Shown: positions 51,783-60,814, counted from the first letter of the stretch. The stretch: 64,000 bases of DNA from Bailinhaonella thermotolerans (GCF_003594875.1 NZ_QZEY01000003.1:434001-498000); one strand, 5' to 3'. Program-made: numbers and translations. Notes: generated by a model not told the origin, from the letters alone.

Positions 51783-52886
51783 ATGGGCGAACGATGCGCC
51801 ACTGCGCGTCGCCTCGTGCTCGTGGCCGCCGTCTCCGCGGGCGCGGCCCTCCCCGCCGCCGTCCTCTCGCCCGTCCAGGCCGGACCCTCGGCGCCGCCGA
51901 GCCTGCGCGTCGAGGTGATCGCCGACGGCGCCCCGCCGTACGACAGGCTGGACACCGGGCCGCGCGACGGGCGCGTGCGCGCGGGGGATTCGGTGCTCTA
52001 CCGCGTCGAGGCCCGCCCGGGGAGCCGCCCGGCGCGTGCCGTACGGCTGTCGCTGACGGCCTCGCCGGACGCGGAGCTGGCGGCCGGGCGGGGTCGCGAG
52101 GGCCGGTGGCGGCGCGGTCCCGTGGCGTACGACCTGGGGGACCTGCGCGGGCGGCGGCGGGTCGAGGCGCGGCTGCGGGTCCCGCGCGGGGCGTCGTCGG
52201 TGACGCTGCGCGCCGCGCTCAGCGAGAGCGGGGGGCCGCCGGTCGTGACGCGGGAGCGCACGGTCCGCGTCGTGGGGCCGGTGAGCGCGATGTCCCGGCC
52301 CTCACGTCCCGGGGGACCGCCGGGGCCGGGGGAGACGCCCGAGGGGTTCATGTCCGAGCTGCTCTCCGGGCTGGCGGAGGCCGGTCCGGCGTACGGCGCG
52401 CCCGCCTGGCCGCACGCGAGCCACGGGGACGTGGGAATCGGCGACCTGGTCCAGGAACGGCCCGCGCCCCGCCCCGGCGGGGACACGGAGGGCCGCCCGC
52501 GCGGGGCCGCGCCCGGGTCCCCGGGCCGCCCGTCGATGCCGCCCCTGCCGCACCTGCCGATCAGGCCGCCGCGCCCGGCCGTCCCGGCGCCCGCGCCCCT
52601 GCCGGGCCTGGGGGAGCTGCGCCCGCCCGTCCCGCCGAGGGTCAAGCCGCCCGCCGGGCCCGCGCTGCCGCTGGTCGCGCCCACCGGCCAGGCCCCGATC
52701 GGCCGTTCGCCCATCGTCACGAGCGTCGAGCCGGACCGCTCGGACCCCACGCCGGGCCGGCGGCTCATCGCGTTCACCACGGCCGCCGTGCGCAGCCCGG
52801 TCACGGTGGCCGTCGCGATCCTGCTCCTCCTGCTTCTCCTCACCCTCCAGCCCCGCCTGCGCCGCGACCCCCGCCAGGCCCCCTGA
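51783..52886 (+). CDS. Membrane-anchored surface protein, first of a related pair
   Basis: A 367-residue secreted protein: signal peptide (about 1-33), a beta-rich domain (about 38-165) with IADGAPPYDRLDTGPRDGRVRAGDSVLYRVEARPG, then a long Pro-rich spacer (about 170-330) and a C-terminal membrane helix (about 338-356) followed by a short basic tail. The beta domain has the character of DUF11/isopeptide-type surface repeats. The same domain recurs in the next gene at 53170 (VAEDGTQPFDQATDAGPNNQIVRAGDKVKY). No sortase motif is visible; anchoring is by the helix. The 5' region has GGGAG before the ATG. Confidence 0.8.
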   Translation: MGERCATARRLVLVAAVSAGAALPAAVLSPVQAGPSAPPSLRVEVIADGAPPYDRLDTGPRDGRVRAGDSVLYRVEARPGSRPARAVRLSLTASPDAELAAGRGREGRWRRGPVAYDLGDLRGRRRVEARLRVPRGASSVTLRAALSESGGPPVVTRERTVRVVGPVSAMSRPSRPGGPPGPGETPEGFMSELLSGLAEAGPAYGAPAWPHASHGDVGIGDLVQERPAPRPGGDTEGRPRGAAPGSPGRPSMPPLPHLPIRPPRPAVPAPAPLPGLGELRPPVPPRVKPPAGPALPLVAPTGQAPIGRSPIVTSVEPDRSDPTPGRRLIAFTTAAVRSPVTVAVAILLLLLLLTLQPRLRRDPRQAP

Positions 52887-53169
52887 CCCCGCCGCGCCGG
52901 GGGCGTCACCCGTTTGCGCCTGGCCGCGTCCAGGGGAGGGCCATTCCGGCGGCCCGCGCCGCGCCGAGGGTGAAGGGGCCGACCCCGGTCCCTTCCGGGC
53001 CGTGCCGGGCTGATGGCGAGGGGTCACTCTGGCCTCAGCGCTGGATTTCCGTAACCGCGGGGCCGTTGTTTTTCCGATTCGGGGCGAATTTCTGGTGGGA
53101 TCTTGAGGATGGTGTATATGCGGAAATAATGTAGGACGTTGCGTAGCCGGCGAGCGCGGAGGTCCCGAG

Positions 53170-54612
53170 GTGACAGGACGGGCACGGGCGACAGCTCTCT
53201 CCGCCCTTCTCGCGACCGGGGGCCTCGCGGGCCTCGGGGTGCTGGCGGCGGTGCCGATCAGCGCCAGCGCCGCCGCGACCTCGGCCGCGGCGGGCCTGTC
53301 CATCGAGCTGAGGGTGGCCGAGGACGGCACCCAGCCCTTCGACCAGGCCACCGACGCCGGGCCGAACAACCAGATCGTGCGGGCCGGGGACAAGGTCAAG
53401 TACTCCGCGCGGGTGAGCCCCGGCGCGGGGAGCGAGGCGGCGCGCGGCGCGAGCGTCACCTTCTCGGTGACCGGGGCGAACGGCGTCACGCCGGCCCCGC
53501 TGTGCTCGGCCCCGAGCGGCGCGACCTGCACGCTCGGCGACCTGTCCGCCCCCGTGGACATCCCGGTCGAGGTGCTGGTGCCGCAGGGCGCGCAGGGCTC
53601 GCTGAAGTTCACGGCGAGCGCGCGCGCCTCGAACTCGATCACGGCGACGCAGAGCGTGGACGTGCAGGTCAAGGGCACCCGCACGACGCCGCCCGGCCCG
53701 TTCACCGGCGGGACCGGGCAGACCGAGGACCCGGGCAGGGACTTCGGGGTCACCGGGTCGGCGTCCCCGACCCCGGCCCCGAGCCAGGTCCAGGCGACGG
53801 CGAGCCCGACCGTCACGATCACCACCACGGTCACGATCACGCCGACACACACGGTGACCGCCAAGCCGCCGCCGGCCAAGCCCCGGCAGACCAAGCCCGC
53901 GAGCACCAAGCCCGCGACCACGAAGCCGGCCGCGCCGCCCGTGCCCAAGCCGGGCAAGAGCACGACGCCGAGTCAGCCCGCGAGCCAGCCCGGGACCGGG
54001 ACCGGCGGCGACGGCAGTTGGGGCGGCACCAACCCCTCGGTGAACACGCCGGGCGGGAACAACGGCGTCACCAACCCCGACCCCGCGCCCAGCGGCGGCG
54101 ACGTCACAGCGCCAGGGGCCGACGACGACATCAGGCTGCCGGAGGGCCAGGACCCCAACGTGGCGGGCCCGGGGCAGCAACAGCAGCAGCAGCCGCAGCA
54201 GAACACCGCGTCGAGCAAGGAACTGGTGGTCCGCGACCAGGCCGACAGCCGGCGCCAGAGTGAGATCACCTTGAGCCGCCAGGCCAGCGTCACCGGCCTC
54301 GCGGTCATCCTCTTCGTGATCTTCGGCATCCTCCTCATGGAGGGCAAGCTGCGCAAGGTCGCCCACGCCGCCGCCGTACGGGCCGCCGGGCCCCGTCCCC
54401 CGGCCCGCCACCGCCGCCGGAAGGCCGCGCCCGAGGACCCCCAGCCTCCCGCGCCGCCGGTCTACACGGTCCCGGTCTACCAGAACCCGTCCTACCCGCC
54501 GGCCCCGTACCCGGGTCCCGTCTACCAGCCCCCGCTCTACCAGGGCCCCATCCCGCCGGGCGTCCAGATCTGGTACCCACCCCAGCAGCCGCCGCCCCCG
54601 CACGACCGCTGA
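53170..54612 (+). CDS. Membrane-anchored surface protein, second of a related pair
   Basis: A 480-residue secreted protein: signal peptide (1-35), a DUF11-like beta domain (about 40-170, with two cysteines in CSAPSGATC), a Thr/Pro/Lys-rich spacer (about 190-350) including a QQQQQQP stretch, a membrane helix (about 378-394, VTGLAVILFVIFGILLM), then a basic cytoplasmic part and a Tyr/Pro-rich tail (VYQNPSYPPAPYPGPVYQPPLYQGP). The spacer and the YP-rich cytoplasmic tail are absent from its neighbour. The GTG at 53170 has GGAGG about seven bases upstream. Function unknown. Confidence 0.8.
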   Translation: MTGRARATALSALLATGGLAGLGVLAAVPISASAAATSAAAGLSIELRVAEDGTQPFDQATDAGPNNQIVRAGDKVKYSARVSPGAGSEAARGASVTFSVTGANGVTPAPLCSAPSGATCTLGDLSAPVDIPVEVLVPQGAQGSLKFTASARASNSITATQSVDVQVKGTRTTPPGPFTGGTGQTEDPGRDFGVTGSASPTPAPSQVQATASPTVTITTTVTITPTHTVTAKPPPAKPRQTKPASTKPATTKPAAPPVPKPGKSTTPSQPASQPGTGTGGDGSWGGTNPSVNTPGGNNGVTNPDPAPSGGDVTAPGADDDIRLPEGQDPNVAGPGQQQQQQPQQNTASSKELVVRDQADSRRQSEITLSRQASVTGLAVILFVIFGILLMEGKLRKVAHAAAVRAAGPRPPARHRRRKAAPEDPQPPAPPVYTVPVYQNPSYPPAPYPGPVYQPPLYQGPIPPGVQIWYPPQQPPPPHDR

Positions 54613-54650
54613 CCCGGCCGCCGCCGGCGGGCCTCGCCGTCCTGCGCCGA

Positions 54651-54719
54651 TCACGCGACCCCGCCTCCGCCCGAGCCGAGCCGCTTGGGCGGTGCCGGGG
54701 CGGGCGCGGAATCGCGTGA
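54651..54719. terminator. Bidirectional hairpin terminator
   Basis: TCACGCGA (54651-54658) pairs with TCGCGTGA (54712-54719), and the inner CCGCCC / GGGCGG arms extend the stem. It lies between the converging surface-protein and pterin dehydratase genes. Confidence 0.6.
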
Positions 54720-54740
54720 CCGGGTTCTCCGGGTCCGGGG

Positions 54741-55040
54741 TCAGGCGCTGGGGTCGGCCCCGGCGAGGATGGCGTTGATCTGGCGGGCCAGTTCGAAGTC
54801 CAGGACGGTCACGCCGCCGGCGGAGTGGGTCCAGTTCACGAAGGTGACGTGGTCGCCCTCCCGCTCGACCGCCGGGTGGTGGTCGATGTGGTCGGCGGCC
54901 TCCATGACCCGCGCGATCAGGTCTTCCAGCTCGGCCTCGGGCACGACCACCGTTCGCGAGATCCGCTCCGGGCCGCCGTCCCAGCCCTCGACGTCCTGTA
55001 GGAACTGCGCCACCTGTTCGGGAGTCAGCAAGTCGCTCAT
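54741..55040 (-). CDS. 4a-hydroxytetrahydrobiopterin dehydratase family
   Basis: A 99-residue pterin-4a-carbinolamine dehydratase. Active-site motif DHIDHHPAVEREGDHVTFVNWTH is seen (His-rich loop, then W-T-H about 19 residues on), followed by GGVTVLDFELARQI. In actinobacteria without phenylalanine hydroxylase the role is often unclear; such proteins may act in molybdopterin or pterin recycling. Start ATG at 55040; no partner hydroxylase is in the window. Confidence 0.92.
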   Translation of the reverse strand: MSDLLTPEQVAQFLQDVEGWDGGPERISRTVVVPEAELEDLIARVMEAADHIDHHPAVEREGDHVTFVNWTHSAGGVTVLDFELARQINAILAGADPSA

Positions 55041-55341
55041 GCCCGAACCCTAGGGCCATTCACCCCATCCCGCGCATCCTTCCCTCTTCGCCCTTCGAAC
55101 TCCCCGGGCCCCGGCCCGCACGGCGAGCGCCGACCCGTACGGCGAGCGCCGGCCCGTACGGCGAGCGCCGGCCCGTACGGCGAGCGCCGGCCCGTACGGC
55201 GGGCGCCGGCCCGTACGGCGGGCGCCGGCCCGTACGGCGGGCGCCGGCCCGTACGGCGGGCGCCGGGCCGTACGGCGGGCGCCGGGCCGTACGGCGGGCG
55301 GCGGCCGTAAGGCGGGGCGGGCGCGGCGGTGGCTGGAGCAC
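55041..55341. other. Gap filled by a 19-bp CCGTACGG array
   Basis: Apart from the pterin dehydratase promoter, this gap is almost wholly a tandem array (55113-55315). No gene is present; antisense frames encode only repeats. Confidence 0.8.
55113..55315. repeat. 19-bp tandem array carrying CCGTACGG, about 11 units
   Basis: GTAC recurs with an exact 19-base period at 55137, 55156, 55175, 55194, 55213, 55232, 55251, 55270 and 55289, flanked by degenerate units (GCAC, GTAA). The unit is CCCGTACGGCGAGCGCCGG on the left and CCCGTACGGCGGGCGCCGG on the right, showing a gradient of one substitution. Confidence 0.92.
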
Positions 55342-56016
55342 GTGCTGCGGGCCGCGTTCCGGCCCGAGGACGTTGGCCTACTGCCGTCACCGGCTGGGGA
55401 GCTGGCGCTGCGCGCGGGCGACCTGGACCGGGCCGAGCGGGAGTACGCCGCGGCGGCGCGAGCCGTATCCCGGCACCTGCCGTCGGCGGCCGGGCGGGCG
55501 CGGGTGGCGGCGGCGCGCGGCGACCGGGCCGGGGCCGTCACGCGGTACCGGTCCGTCGTGGAGCGGCTGCCGCCGCCGCAGTACCTCGTCGAGTACGGCG
55601 AGGCGCTGGCGGCCTCGGGCGGCTCCCCGGCGGAGGCGTGGCGGCTGCTCGCCGGGGCGCGGCGCGTGCAGGCGGCGGCCGGGGTGCGCGACGACCTGAC
55701 CTGGGCGGAGTACGAGGCCGACCACGGAGACCCGATGGCGGCGGTGCGGCACGCCCGCGCCGAGTACGCCCGCCACCCCAACCCCGTCGCCGCCGACGCG
55801 CTCGCCTGGGCGCTGCACCGCGCGGGCGTGCGGGCCGAGGCGCTGCGGTTCTCCCGCGAGGCGACCCGCACCGGGTGGCGCAACGCCCTCCTCCTGTACC
55901 ACCGGGCCGAGATCGAGAAGGCCGCGGGCCTGGACGACCGGGCCTCCCGGGCCGCGTCGCGCGCCGCCGACCCCCGGTTCGACCCCCGCCTGCCCGCCCT
56001 CGCGAGGCCGTCATGA
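55342..56016 (+). pseudogene. TPR protein, N-terminally truncated
   Basis: A 224-residue frame that matches the C-terminal half of the TPR protein found next to nickel/cobalt transporters in actinobacteria: [79 protein letters not shown], and [12 protein letters not shown]. In-frame sequence upstream of the GTG (RWLEHV) is still family-like, then runs into the 19-bp array, where the N-terminal half is missing. The array thus sits at the breakpoint. The stop overlaps the transporter remnant by four bases (ATGA), as in an intact operon. It could still be expressed from the GTG at 55342. Confidence 0.65.
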
Positions 56017-57072
56017 TCGTGCCGCTCGCGCTCGCCGATCCGCTGGGGAACTTCACGGTCAACCACCACAACGGGCTGCGCCTGTCGCCCGGCCGCGTCG
56101 CGAACCTGGCCGTCGTGGACGCGGCCGAGCTGCCGACCCTCCAGGAGCAGGCCGAGGTCGCCGCGCGCGGCCCCCGGGCCCATGCTGTACGGCGGTGCGC
56201 GGAGCTGGCCGCCGCGCAGACGGTGCGCGTGGACGGCCGGGCGCTGCGCTGGCGGGTGGGCGCCGCCTCCTTCGCCTACGCCCCCGGTCAGGGAGGACTG
56301 CGGACCAGCCGGCTGACCTGCGTGCTGTCGGCTCCGGCCGCGCTCGCCCGCCCCGGGTCCGTGGTGTTCGCGGACGCCTACCTGGCCGATCGCCCCGGCT
56401 GGCAGGAGATCACGCGGTGGGCGACGGGGTACGGCTCGCGCGCCCCGCCGTGCCCGCCGTGAGCCCGACGGACGAGCTGCGGCGGTACCCGGCGGACCCC
56501 TTCGCCGAGCCCCTGGACCAGCGGGCCGTGACGCTGCGCACGGGTCCCGGGCCCGCGGAGGGCGCGGCCGTGCCCGGGCCGCCGGACGCGGGGTGGCCCG
56601 GGCGGGCGTTCGCGGCGCTGGACCGGGCCTTCACCGGCCTGGTGGGCGTGGACCGCCTCACGCTCCCGGCGGCGCCGGCGGCCGTGCTGCCGGCGGTGGT
56701 CCTGGGCGCGGGCCACGCCGTCATGCCCGGTCACGGCAAGACGGTCATGGCGGCCTACCTCGCCGGCCGCCGGGGCCGCCGCCGCGACGCCCTGACCGTC
56801 GGACTGACGGTGACCTTCACCCACACCGCGGGCGTCCTGCTCGCCGGGCTCGCCCTCACGCTCTTCTCCGGCCTCGCGGGCGAGACCCTGATCGCCTGGC
56901 TGGGCGCCGCGAGCGGCCTCCTGATCGCCGCCATCGGGGCCGCCCTCCTCCGCCCCGCCCTGCGAGCCCGCTCTCCCGCCTGTCGTCCCTCACCCCGGTC
57001 ACGACGTCCCTCGCGGTGATCGCCGTCGGCGCGCTCCTCACTCTCCGCGCCGCGGCCGCCGCCCTGTCGTGA
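56013..57072 (+). pseudogene. Nickel/cobalt-type transporter remnant (frameshift plus internal deletion)
   Basis: Three frames carry consecutive parts of one transporter. Part 1 (56013 to about 56415) encodes [21 protein letters not shown] and the external domain, then runs out of frame after GWQEIT to a stop at 56462. Part 2, one base back (frame ending at 57019), continues [25 protein letters not shown] and the helix [22 protein letters not shown] and [13 protein letters not shown] up to [11 protein letters not shown]. Part 3, again shifted, ends [25 protein letters not shown] (stop 57072). The His-rich loop and several helices that normally lie between parts 2 and 3 are missing. The nickel-binding [10 protein letters not shown] motif survives. 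A sequencing error could explain one shift but not the deletion. Confidence 0.75.
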
Positions 57073-57131
57073 TCCCGCGATCCCGGGGGCCCCGGCCCAC
57101 GTGGAGGCCGGGGCGGAACCGCAGGATCACG
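57068..57131. terminator. Large bidirectional hairpin between transporter remnant and sdhB
   Basis: Outer arms CGTGATCCCGCG / CGCAGGATCACG (one mismatch) and inner arms GCCCCGGCC (57089-57097) / GGCCGGGGC (57106-57114). It probably terminates the converging sdh operon. Its outer CGTGATC resembles the dispersed hairpin family, but the rest differs. Confidence 0.65.
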
Positions 57132-57152
57132 GGCGGAGAGGGCGGGCGCGGG

Positions 57153-57917
57153 TCAGGAGGTCTTCTCGGAACGGCGGCGGAAGATCTTGTCGCCGAGCCA
57201 GACCAGGGGGTCGTACCGGCGGTCCACCACGCGCTCCTTGAGGGGGATCAGGGCGTTGTCGGTGATCTTGATGTGCTCGGGGCAGACCTCGGTGCAGCAC
57301 TTGGTGATGTTGCAGTAGCCCAGGCCGTGCTGGTCCTGCGCGGCCTGCTTGCGGTCGGCCACGTCGTAGGGGTGCATGTCCAGCTCGGCGATGCGCATGA
57401 GGAAGCGGGGGCCGGAGAAGTTCGGCTTGTTCTCCTCGTGGTCCCGGATGACGTGGCAGACGTTGTTGCACAGGAAGCACTCGATGCACTTGCGGAACTC
57501 CTGCGAGCGCTCCACGTCGACCTGCTTCATCCGGTACTCGCCGGGCTTGACCCCCGCCGGGGGCGTGAACGAGGGGACCTCCCGCGCCTTCTGGTAGTTG
57601 AAGGACACGTCGGTCACCAGGTCCTTGATCACCGGGAACGTGCGCAGCGGCGTGACCGTGACCGTCTCGTCCTCGGTGAAGGTGGACATCCGGGTCATGC
57701 ACCCCAGCCGGGGCTTGCCGTTGATCTCCATGGAGCACGAGCCGCACTTGCCGGCCTTGCAGTTCCAGCGGACCGCCAGGTCGGGCGTCTGGGTGGCCTG
57801 GAGCCGGTGCAGGACGTCCAGGACCACCTCGCCCTCGTTCACCTCGACGGTGAAGTCCTCCAGCCGCCCGTCCCCGCCTTCGCCCCGCCAGACGCGGAAC
57901 TTCGCCTTGTAGCCCAT
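57153..57917 (-). CDS. sdhB: Succinate dehydrogenase iron-sulfur subunit
   Basis: Electron-transfer subunit of complex II, 254 residues. An N-terminal ferredoxin domain has the [2Fe-2S] motif CKAGKCGSC (about residues 57-65 with a further Cys at about 77), and a C-terminal domain has CIECFLCNNVCH ([4Fe-4S]) and CNITKCCTEVCP ([3Fe-4S]). The start codon overlaps the sdhA stop (TGATG), so the genes are translationally coupled. Size and gene order match the Sdh1 type of mycobacteria. Confidence 0.96.
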   Translation of the reverse strand: MGYKAKFRVWRGEGGDGRLEDFTVEVNEGEVVLDVLHRLQATQTPDLAVRWNCKAGKCGSCSMEINGKPRLGCMTRMSTFTEDETVTVTPLRTFPVIKDLVTDVSFNYQKAREVPSFTPPAGVKPGEYRMKQVDVERSQEFRKCIECFLCNNVCHVIRDHEENKPNFSGPRFLMRIAELDMHPYDVADRKQAAQDQHGLGYCNITKCCTEVCPEHIKITDNALIPLKERVVDRRYDPLVWLGDKIFRRRSEKTS

Positions 57918-59815
57918 CAGGCCTCCTTCTCGACGAGGGCGTCGTATTCGGACAGCTCCGCCTCGGTCAGGTACTTCTTCAGCTCGTCGCGTTCGAACAA
58001 CGTGATCAGGTCGTCGCGCATCGAGGGCTGGACCTTCTCCTCGATGTTCACCGTGGACCCGTCGAGGCGGCAGACCAGCAGCTTGCGCCGCCACTCGGGG
58101 GACATGCCGGGGAAGTCGTCGCGGGTGTGGCCGCCGCGGCTCTCCTCGCGCAGGAGCGCCGCCTTCGCCACGCACTCCGACACCAGCAGCATGTTGCGCA
58201 GGTCGATCGCCAGGTGCCAGCCGGGGTTGTAGATCCGCCCGCCGGCCGCCCCGGTGACCCCGGCGCGCTCCTTGAGCTTCTCGATCGCGCCCAGCGCCTC
58301 GGAGATCTCGTCGGCCTTGCGGATGATGCCGACCAGGTCGTTCATCGTCTGCTGGAGCTCGTGGTGCACGGTGTAGGGGTTCTCGCCGCCCTCACGCTCC
58401 AGCGGCGCGAGCGCCTCGGCCTCCGCCTGCCGTACGGCCTCCTCGGGGGCCTTCGGGCGGGCCGTGAGGCCGTCGACGTACGCCGCGGCGCCCGCCCCGG
58501 CCCGGCGGCCGAAGACCAGCAGGTCGGACAGGGAGTTGCCGCCCAGGCGGTTGGAGCCGTGCATGCCGCCGGACACCTCGCCCGCCGCGAACAGGCCGGG
58601 CACCGAGGCCGCGCCGGTGTCGGCGTCCACCTCGACCCCGCCCATGATGTAGTGGCAGGTCGGGCCCACCTCCATCGGCTCGCGGGTGATGTCCACGTCC
58701 GCCAGCTCCTTGAACTGGTGGTGCATGGACGGCAGCCGCCGCACGATCTCCTCGGCCGGCATGCGGGTGGAGACGTCGAGGTAGACGCCGCCGTGGGGCG
58801 TGCCGCGCCCGGCCTTGACCTCGGAGTTGATCGCGCGGGCCACCTCGTCACGGGGCAGCAGCTCGGGCGGGCGGCGGTTGTTCGCCTGGTCGGTGTACCA
58901 GCGGTCCGCCTCCTCCTCGGTGGTGGCGTACTTGTCCTTGAACACGTCGGGGACGTACTCGAACATGAACCGCTTGCCCTCGGAGTTGCGCAGCACCCCG
59001 CCGTCGCCGCGCACCGACTCGGTGACGAGGATGCCGCGCACCGACGGCGGCCAGACCATGCCGGTCGGGTGGAACTGGATGAACTCCATGTTGATCAGCC
59101 CGGCGCCGGCCATGAGGGCGAGCGCGTGGCCGTCGCCGGTGTACTCCCAGGAGTTGGAGGTCACGACGTACGACTTGCCGATGCCGCCGGTCGCGAGCAC
59201 CACGGCGGGGGCCTCGAAGCAGATGAAGTTGCCGGTCTCCCGCCAGTAGCCGAACGCGCCCGCGATCGCGTCGCCGTCCTTCAGCAGGCGCGTGACCGTG
59301 CACTCCTGGAAGACCTTGATGTACGCCTCGGGGTCGCCGTGCAGCTTGTCGTCCTCCTGCTGGAGGGCGACGACGCGCTGCTGGAGGGTGCGGATCAGCT
59401 CCAGGCCGGTGCGGTCGCCGACGTGCGCGAGGCGGGGGTACTCGTGGCCGCCGAAGTTGCGCTGGCTGATCTTGCCGTCCTTCGTGCGGTCGAACAGCGC
59501 GCCCCAGGCCTCCAGCTCCCACACCCGGTCGGGGGCCTCCTGGGCGTGCAACTCGGCCATGCGCCAGTTGTTGAGGAACTTCCCGCCCCGCATGGTGTCA
59601 CGGAAGTGGACCTGCCAGTTGTCACTGGGGTTCACGTTGCCCATCGCCGCGGCGGCGCCGCCCTCGGCCATCACCGTGTGGGCCTTGCCGAACAGGGACT
59701 TGCACACCACCGCCGTGCGCTTGCCCTGCTGCCGCGCCTCGATCGCCGCGCGCAGACCCGCGCCGCCGGCGCCGATCACGACGACGTCGTAGGAGTGCCG
59801 TTCAATCTCGGTCAT
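57917..59815 (-). CDS. sdhA: Succinate dehydrogenase flavoprotein subunit
   Basis: Catalytic subunit that oxidises succinate to fumarate, 632 residues. The FAD-binding Rossmann motif VVVIGAGGAGLRAAIEARQ is at residues about 10-28. The covalent-FAD histidine is in GKAHTVMAEGG. Catalytic and substrate residues lie in FIQFHPTGM, the RG(D/E) region ESVRGDGGVLRN, and GEVSGGMHGSNRLGGNSL. The end has the EKVQPS-type tail. It lies 15 bases downstream of the membrane subunit and overlaps sdhB. With the fumarase at 956-2599 the window encodes two successive TCA steps. Confidence 0.97.
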   Translation of the reverse strand: MTEIERHSYDVVVIGAGGAGLRAAIEARQQGKRTAVVCKSLFGKAHTVMAEGGAAAAMGNVNPSDNWQVHFRDTMRGGKFLNNWRMAELHAQEAPDRVWELEAWGALFDRTKDGKISQRNFGGHEYPRLAHVGDRTGLELIRTLQQRVVALQQEDDKLHGDPEAYIKVFQECTVTRLLKDGDAIAGAFGYWRETGNFICFEAPAVVLATGGIGKSYVVTSNSWEYTGDGHALALMAGAGLINMEFIQFHPTGMVWPPSVRGILVTESVRGDGGVLRNSEGKRFMFEYVPDVFKDKYATTEEEADRWYTDQANNRRPPELLPRDEVARAINSEVKAGRGTPHGGVYLDVSTRMPAEEIVRRLPSMHHQFKELADVDITREPMEVGPTCHYIMGGVEVDADTGAASVPGLFAAGEVSGGMHGSNRLGGNSLSDLLVFGRRAGAGAAAYVDGLTARPKAPEEAVRQAEAEALAPLEREGGENPYTVHHELQQTMNDLVGIIRKADEISEALGAIEKLKERAGVTGAAGGRIYNPGWHLAIDLRNMLLVSECVAKAALLREESRGGHTRDDFPGMSPEWRRKLLVCRLDGSTVNIEEKVQPSMRDDLITLFERDELKKYLTEAELSEYDALVEKEA

Positions 59816-59830
59816 CGTTCTGGATCACCC

Positions 59831-60634
59831 TTAGTTGAAGAATCGCAGGTCGGGAAGGACGTCGGCGGCCACGAGCCCGATGTAGGCGTCGGTGAGCGCG
59901 AGCGTGCCGAGCGTGATCCAGGCGAGCTGCATGTGCTTGGCGTTGAGCTTGGAGATCCAGGTCCACATGCGGTAGCGCAGCGGGTGCCGGGAGAAGTGGT
60001 TGAGCCGCCCGGCCGTGATGTGGCGGCACGAGTGGCAGGAGAGGGTGTACGCCCACAGCATGATCACATTGCCGAGGAGGATGAGGTTGCCCAGCCCCAT
60101 CTGGAAGCCGTTCTTCCCGAAGAAGGCGTAGACGGCGTCGTACGTGTTGATCAGGGAGACGACCAGGGCCGCGTAGAAGAAGTAGCGGTGCAGGTTCTGG
60201 GCGATCAGCGGGAAGCGGGTCTCGCCGGTGTACTTGGAGTGCGGCTCGGCCACCGCGCAGGCGGGCGGCGAGAGCCAGAAGGACCGGTAGTAGGCCTTGC
60301 GGTAGTAGTAACAGGTGAGCCGGAACCCCAGCAGGAACGGGAGCACCAGGATCCCGAGCGGGATCAGCGGCGGGAACTCCGGCAGCCAGGTCCCGAAGTG
60401 CCGGGCCCCCTCGGCGCAGCTCGCGCTCACGCAGGGGGAGCTGAACGGCGAGAGGTAGTTGTATCCGTCCACCCAGTAGTTGCTCTGCGTCGCCGTGCGG
60501 ATCAGTGCGTACAGCAGCCACGCGGTCAGGCCCGCGAAGGTGCCCAGCGGCGCCAGCCACCAGCGGTCCCCGCGCAGCGTGCGCACCCCGATCTGGGCGC
60601 GTTGTTTCCTGACCTCGGATGTGGTCGCGGCCAT
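59831..60634 (-). CDS. sdhC: Succinate dehydrogenase membrane-anchor subunit, Sdh1-type
   Basis: Single membrane subunit (267 residues, five or so helices) of an Sdh1-type complex II; no separate sdhD is present. The gene order membrane subunit - SdhA - SdhB and the sizes match mycobacterial Sdh1. A Cys/His cluster, CHSCRH at about residues 199-204 within a helix end, and a further Cys/His pair are candidates for the membrane-embedded Rieske-type [2Fe-2S] cluster known for mycobacterial Sdh1; assigning them here is inference. GGAG lies nine bases before the ATG at 60634; a GTG at 60649 is less likely. Confidence 0.9.
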   Translation of the reverse strand: MAATTSEVRKQRAQIGVRTLRGDRWWLAPLGTFAGLTAWLLYALIRTATQSNYWVDGYNYLSPFSSPCVSASCAEGARHFGTWLPEFPPLIPLGILVLPFLLGFRLTCYYYRKAYYRSFWLSPPACAVAEPHSKYTGETRFPLIAQNLHRYFFYAALVVSLINTYDAVYAFFGKNGFQMGLGNLILLGNVIMLWAYTLSCHSCRHITAGRLNHFSRHPLRYRMWTWISKLNAKHMQLAWITLGTLALTDAYIGLVAADVLPDLRFFN

Positions 60635-60814
60635 CGAAGCTCTCTCCACCTCCCGCGGGGCCCCGGGTTAAGTCGTGCCCCACGCAAAACCTGAAGTCGG
60701 TGGCGCGCGCCGTCGCCCTTTTCGCGCCTTCTCAAACTCCCGCGCGCGCGTTGGTGCGTATACGTTACGGCAGCCGCTTTCCCTAAGTGGCACAAGGGTC
60801 GTCGGATTACCGAC

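Noticed and set aside
55113-55315. CRISPR array or iteron origin
   Set aside because: 19-bp units follow one another without spacers, and no replication initiator or cas gene is near.
55050-55341. Open frames in the 19-bp array
   Set aside because: Products are pure RRTGRRPPYGPAPAVRAGA-type repeats, so the DNA is a tandem repeat and not a gene.
58127-60694. 855-codon plus-strand frame over the sdh operon
   Set aside because: Antisense shadow of sdhA and sdhC, which are unambiguous.
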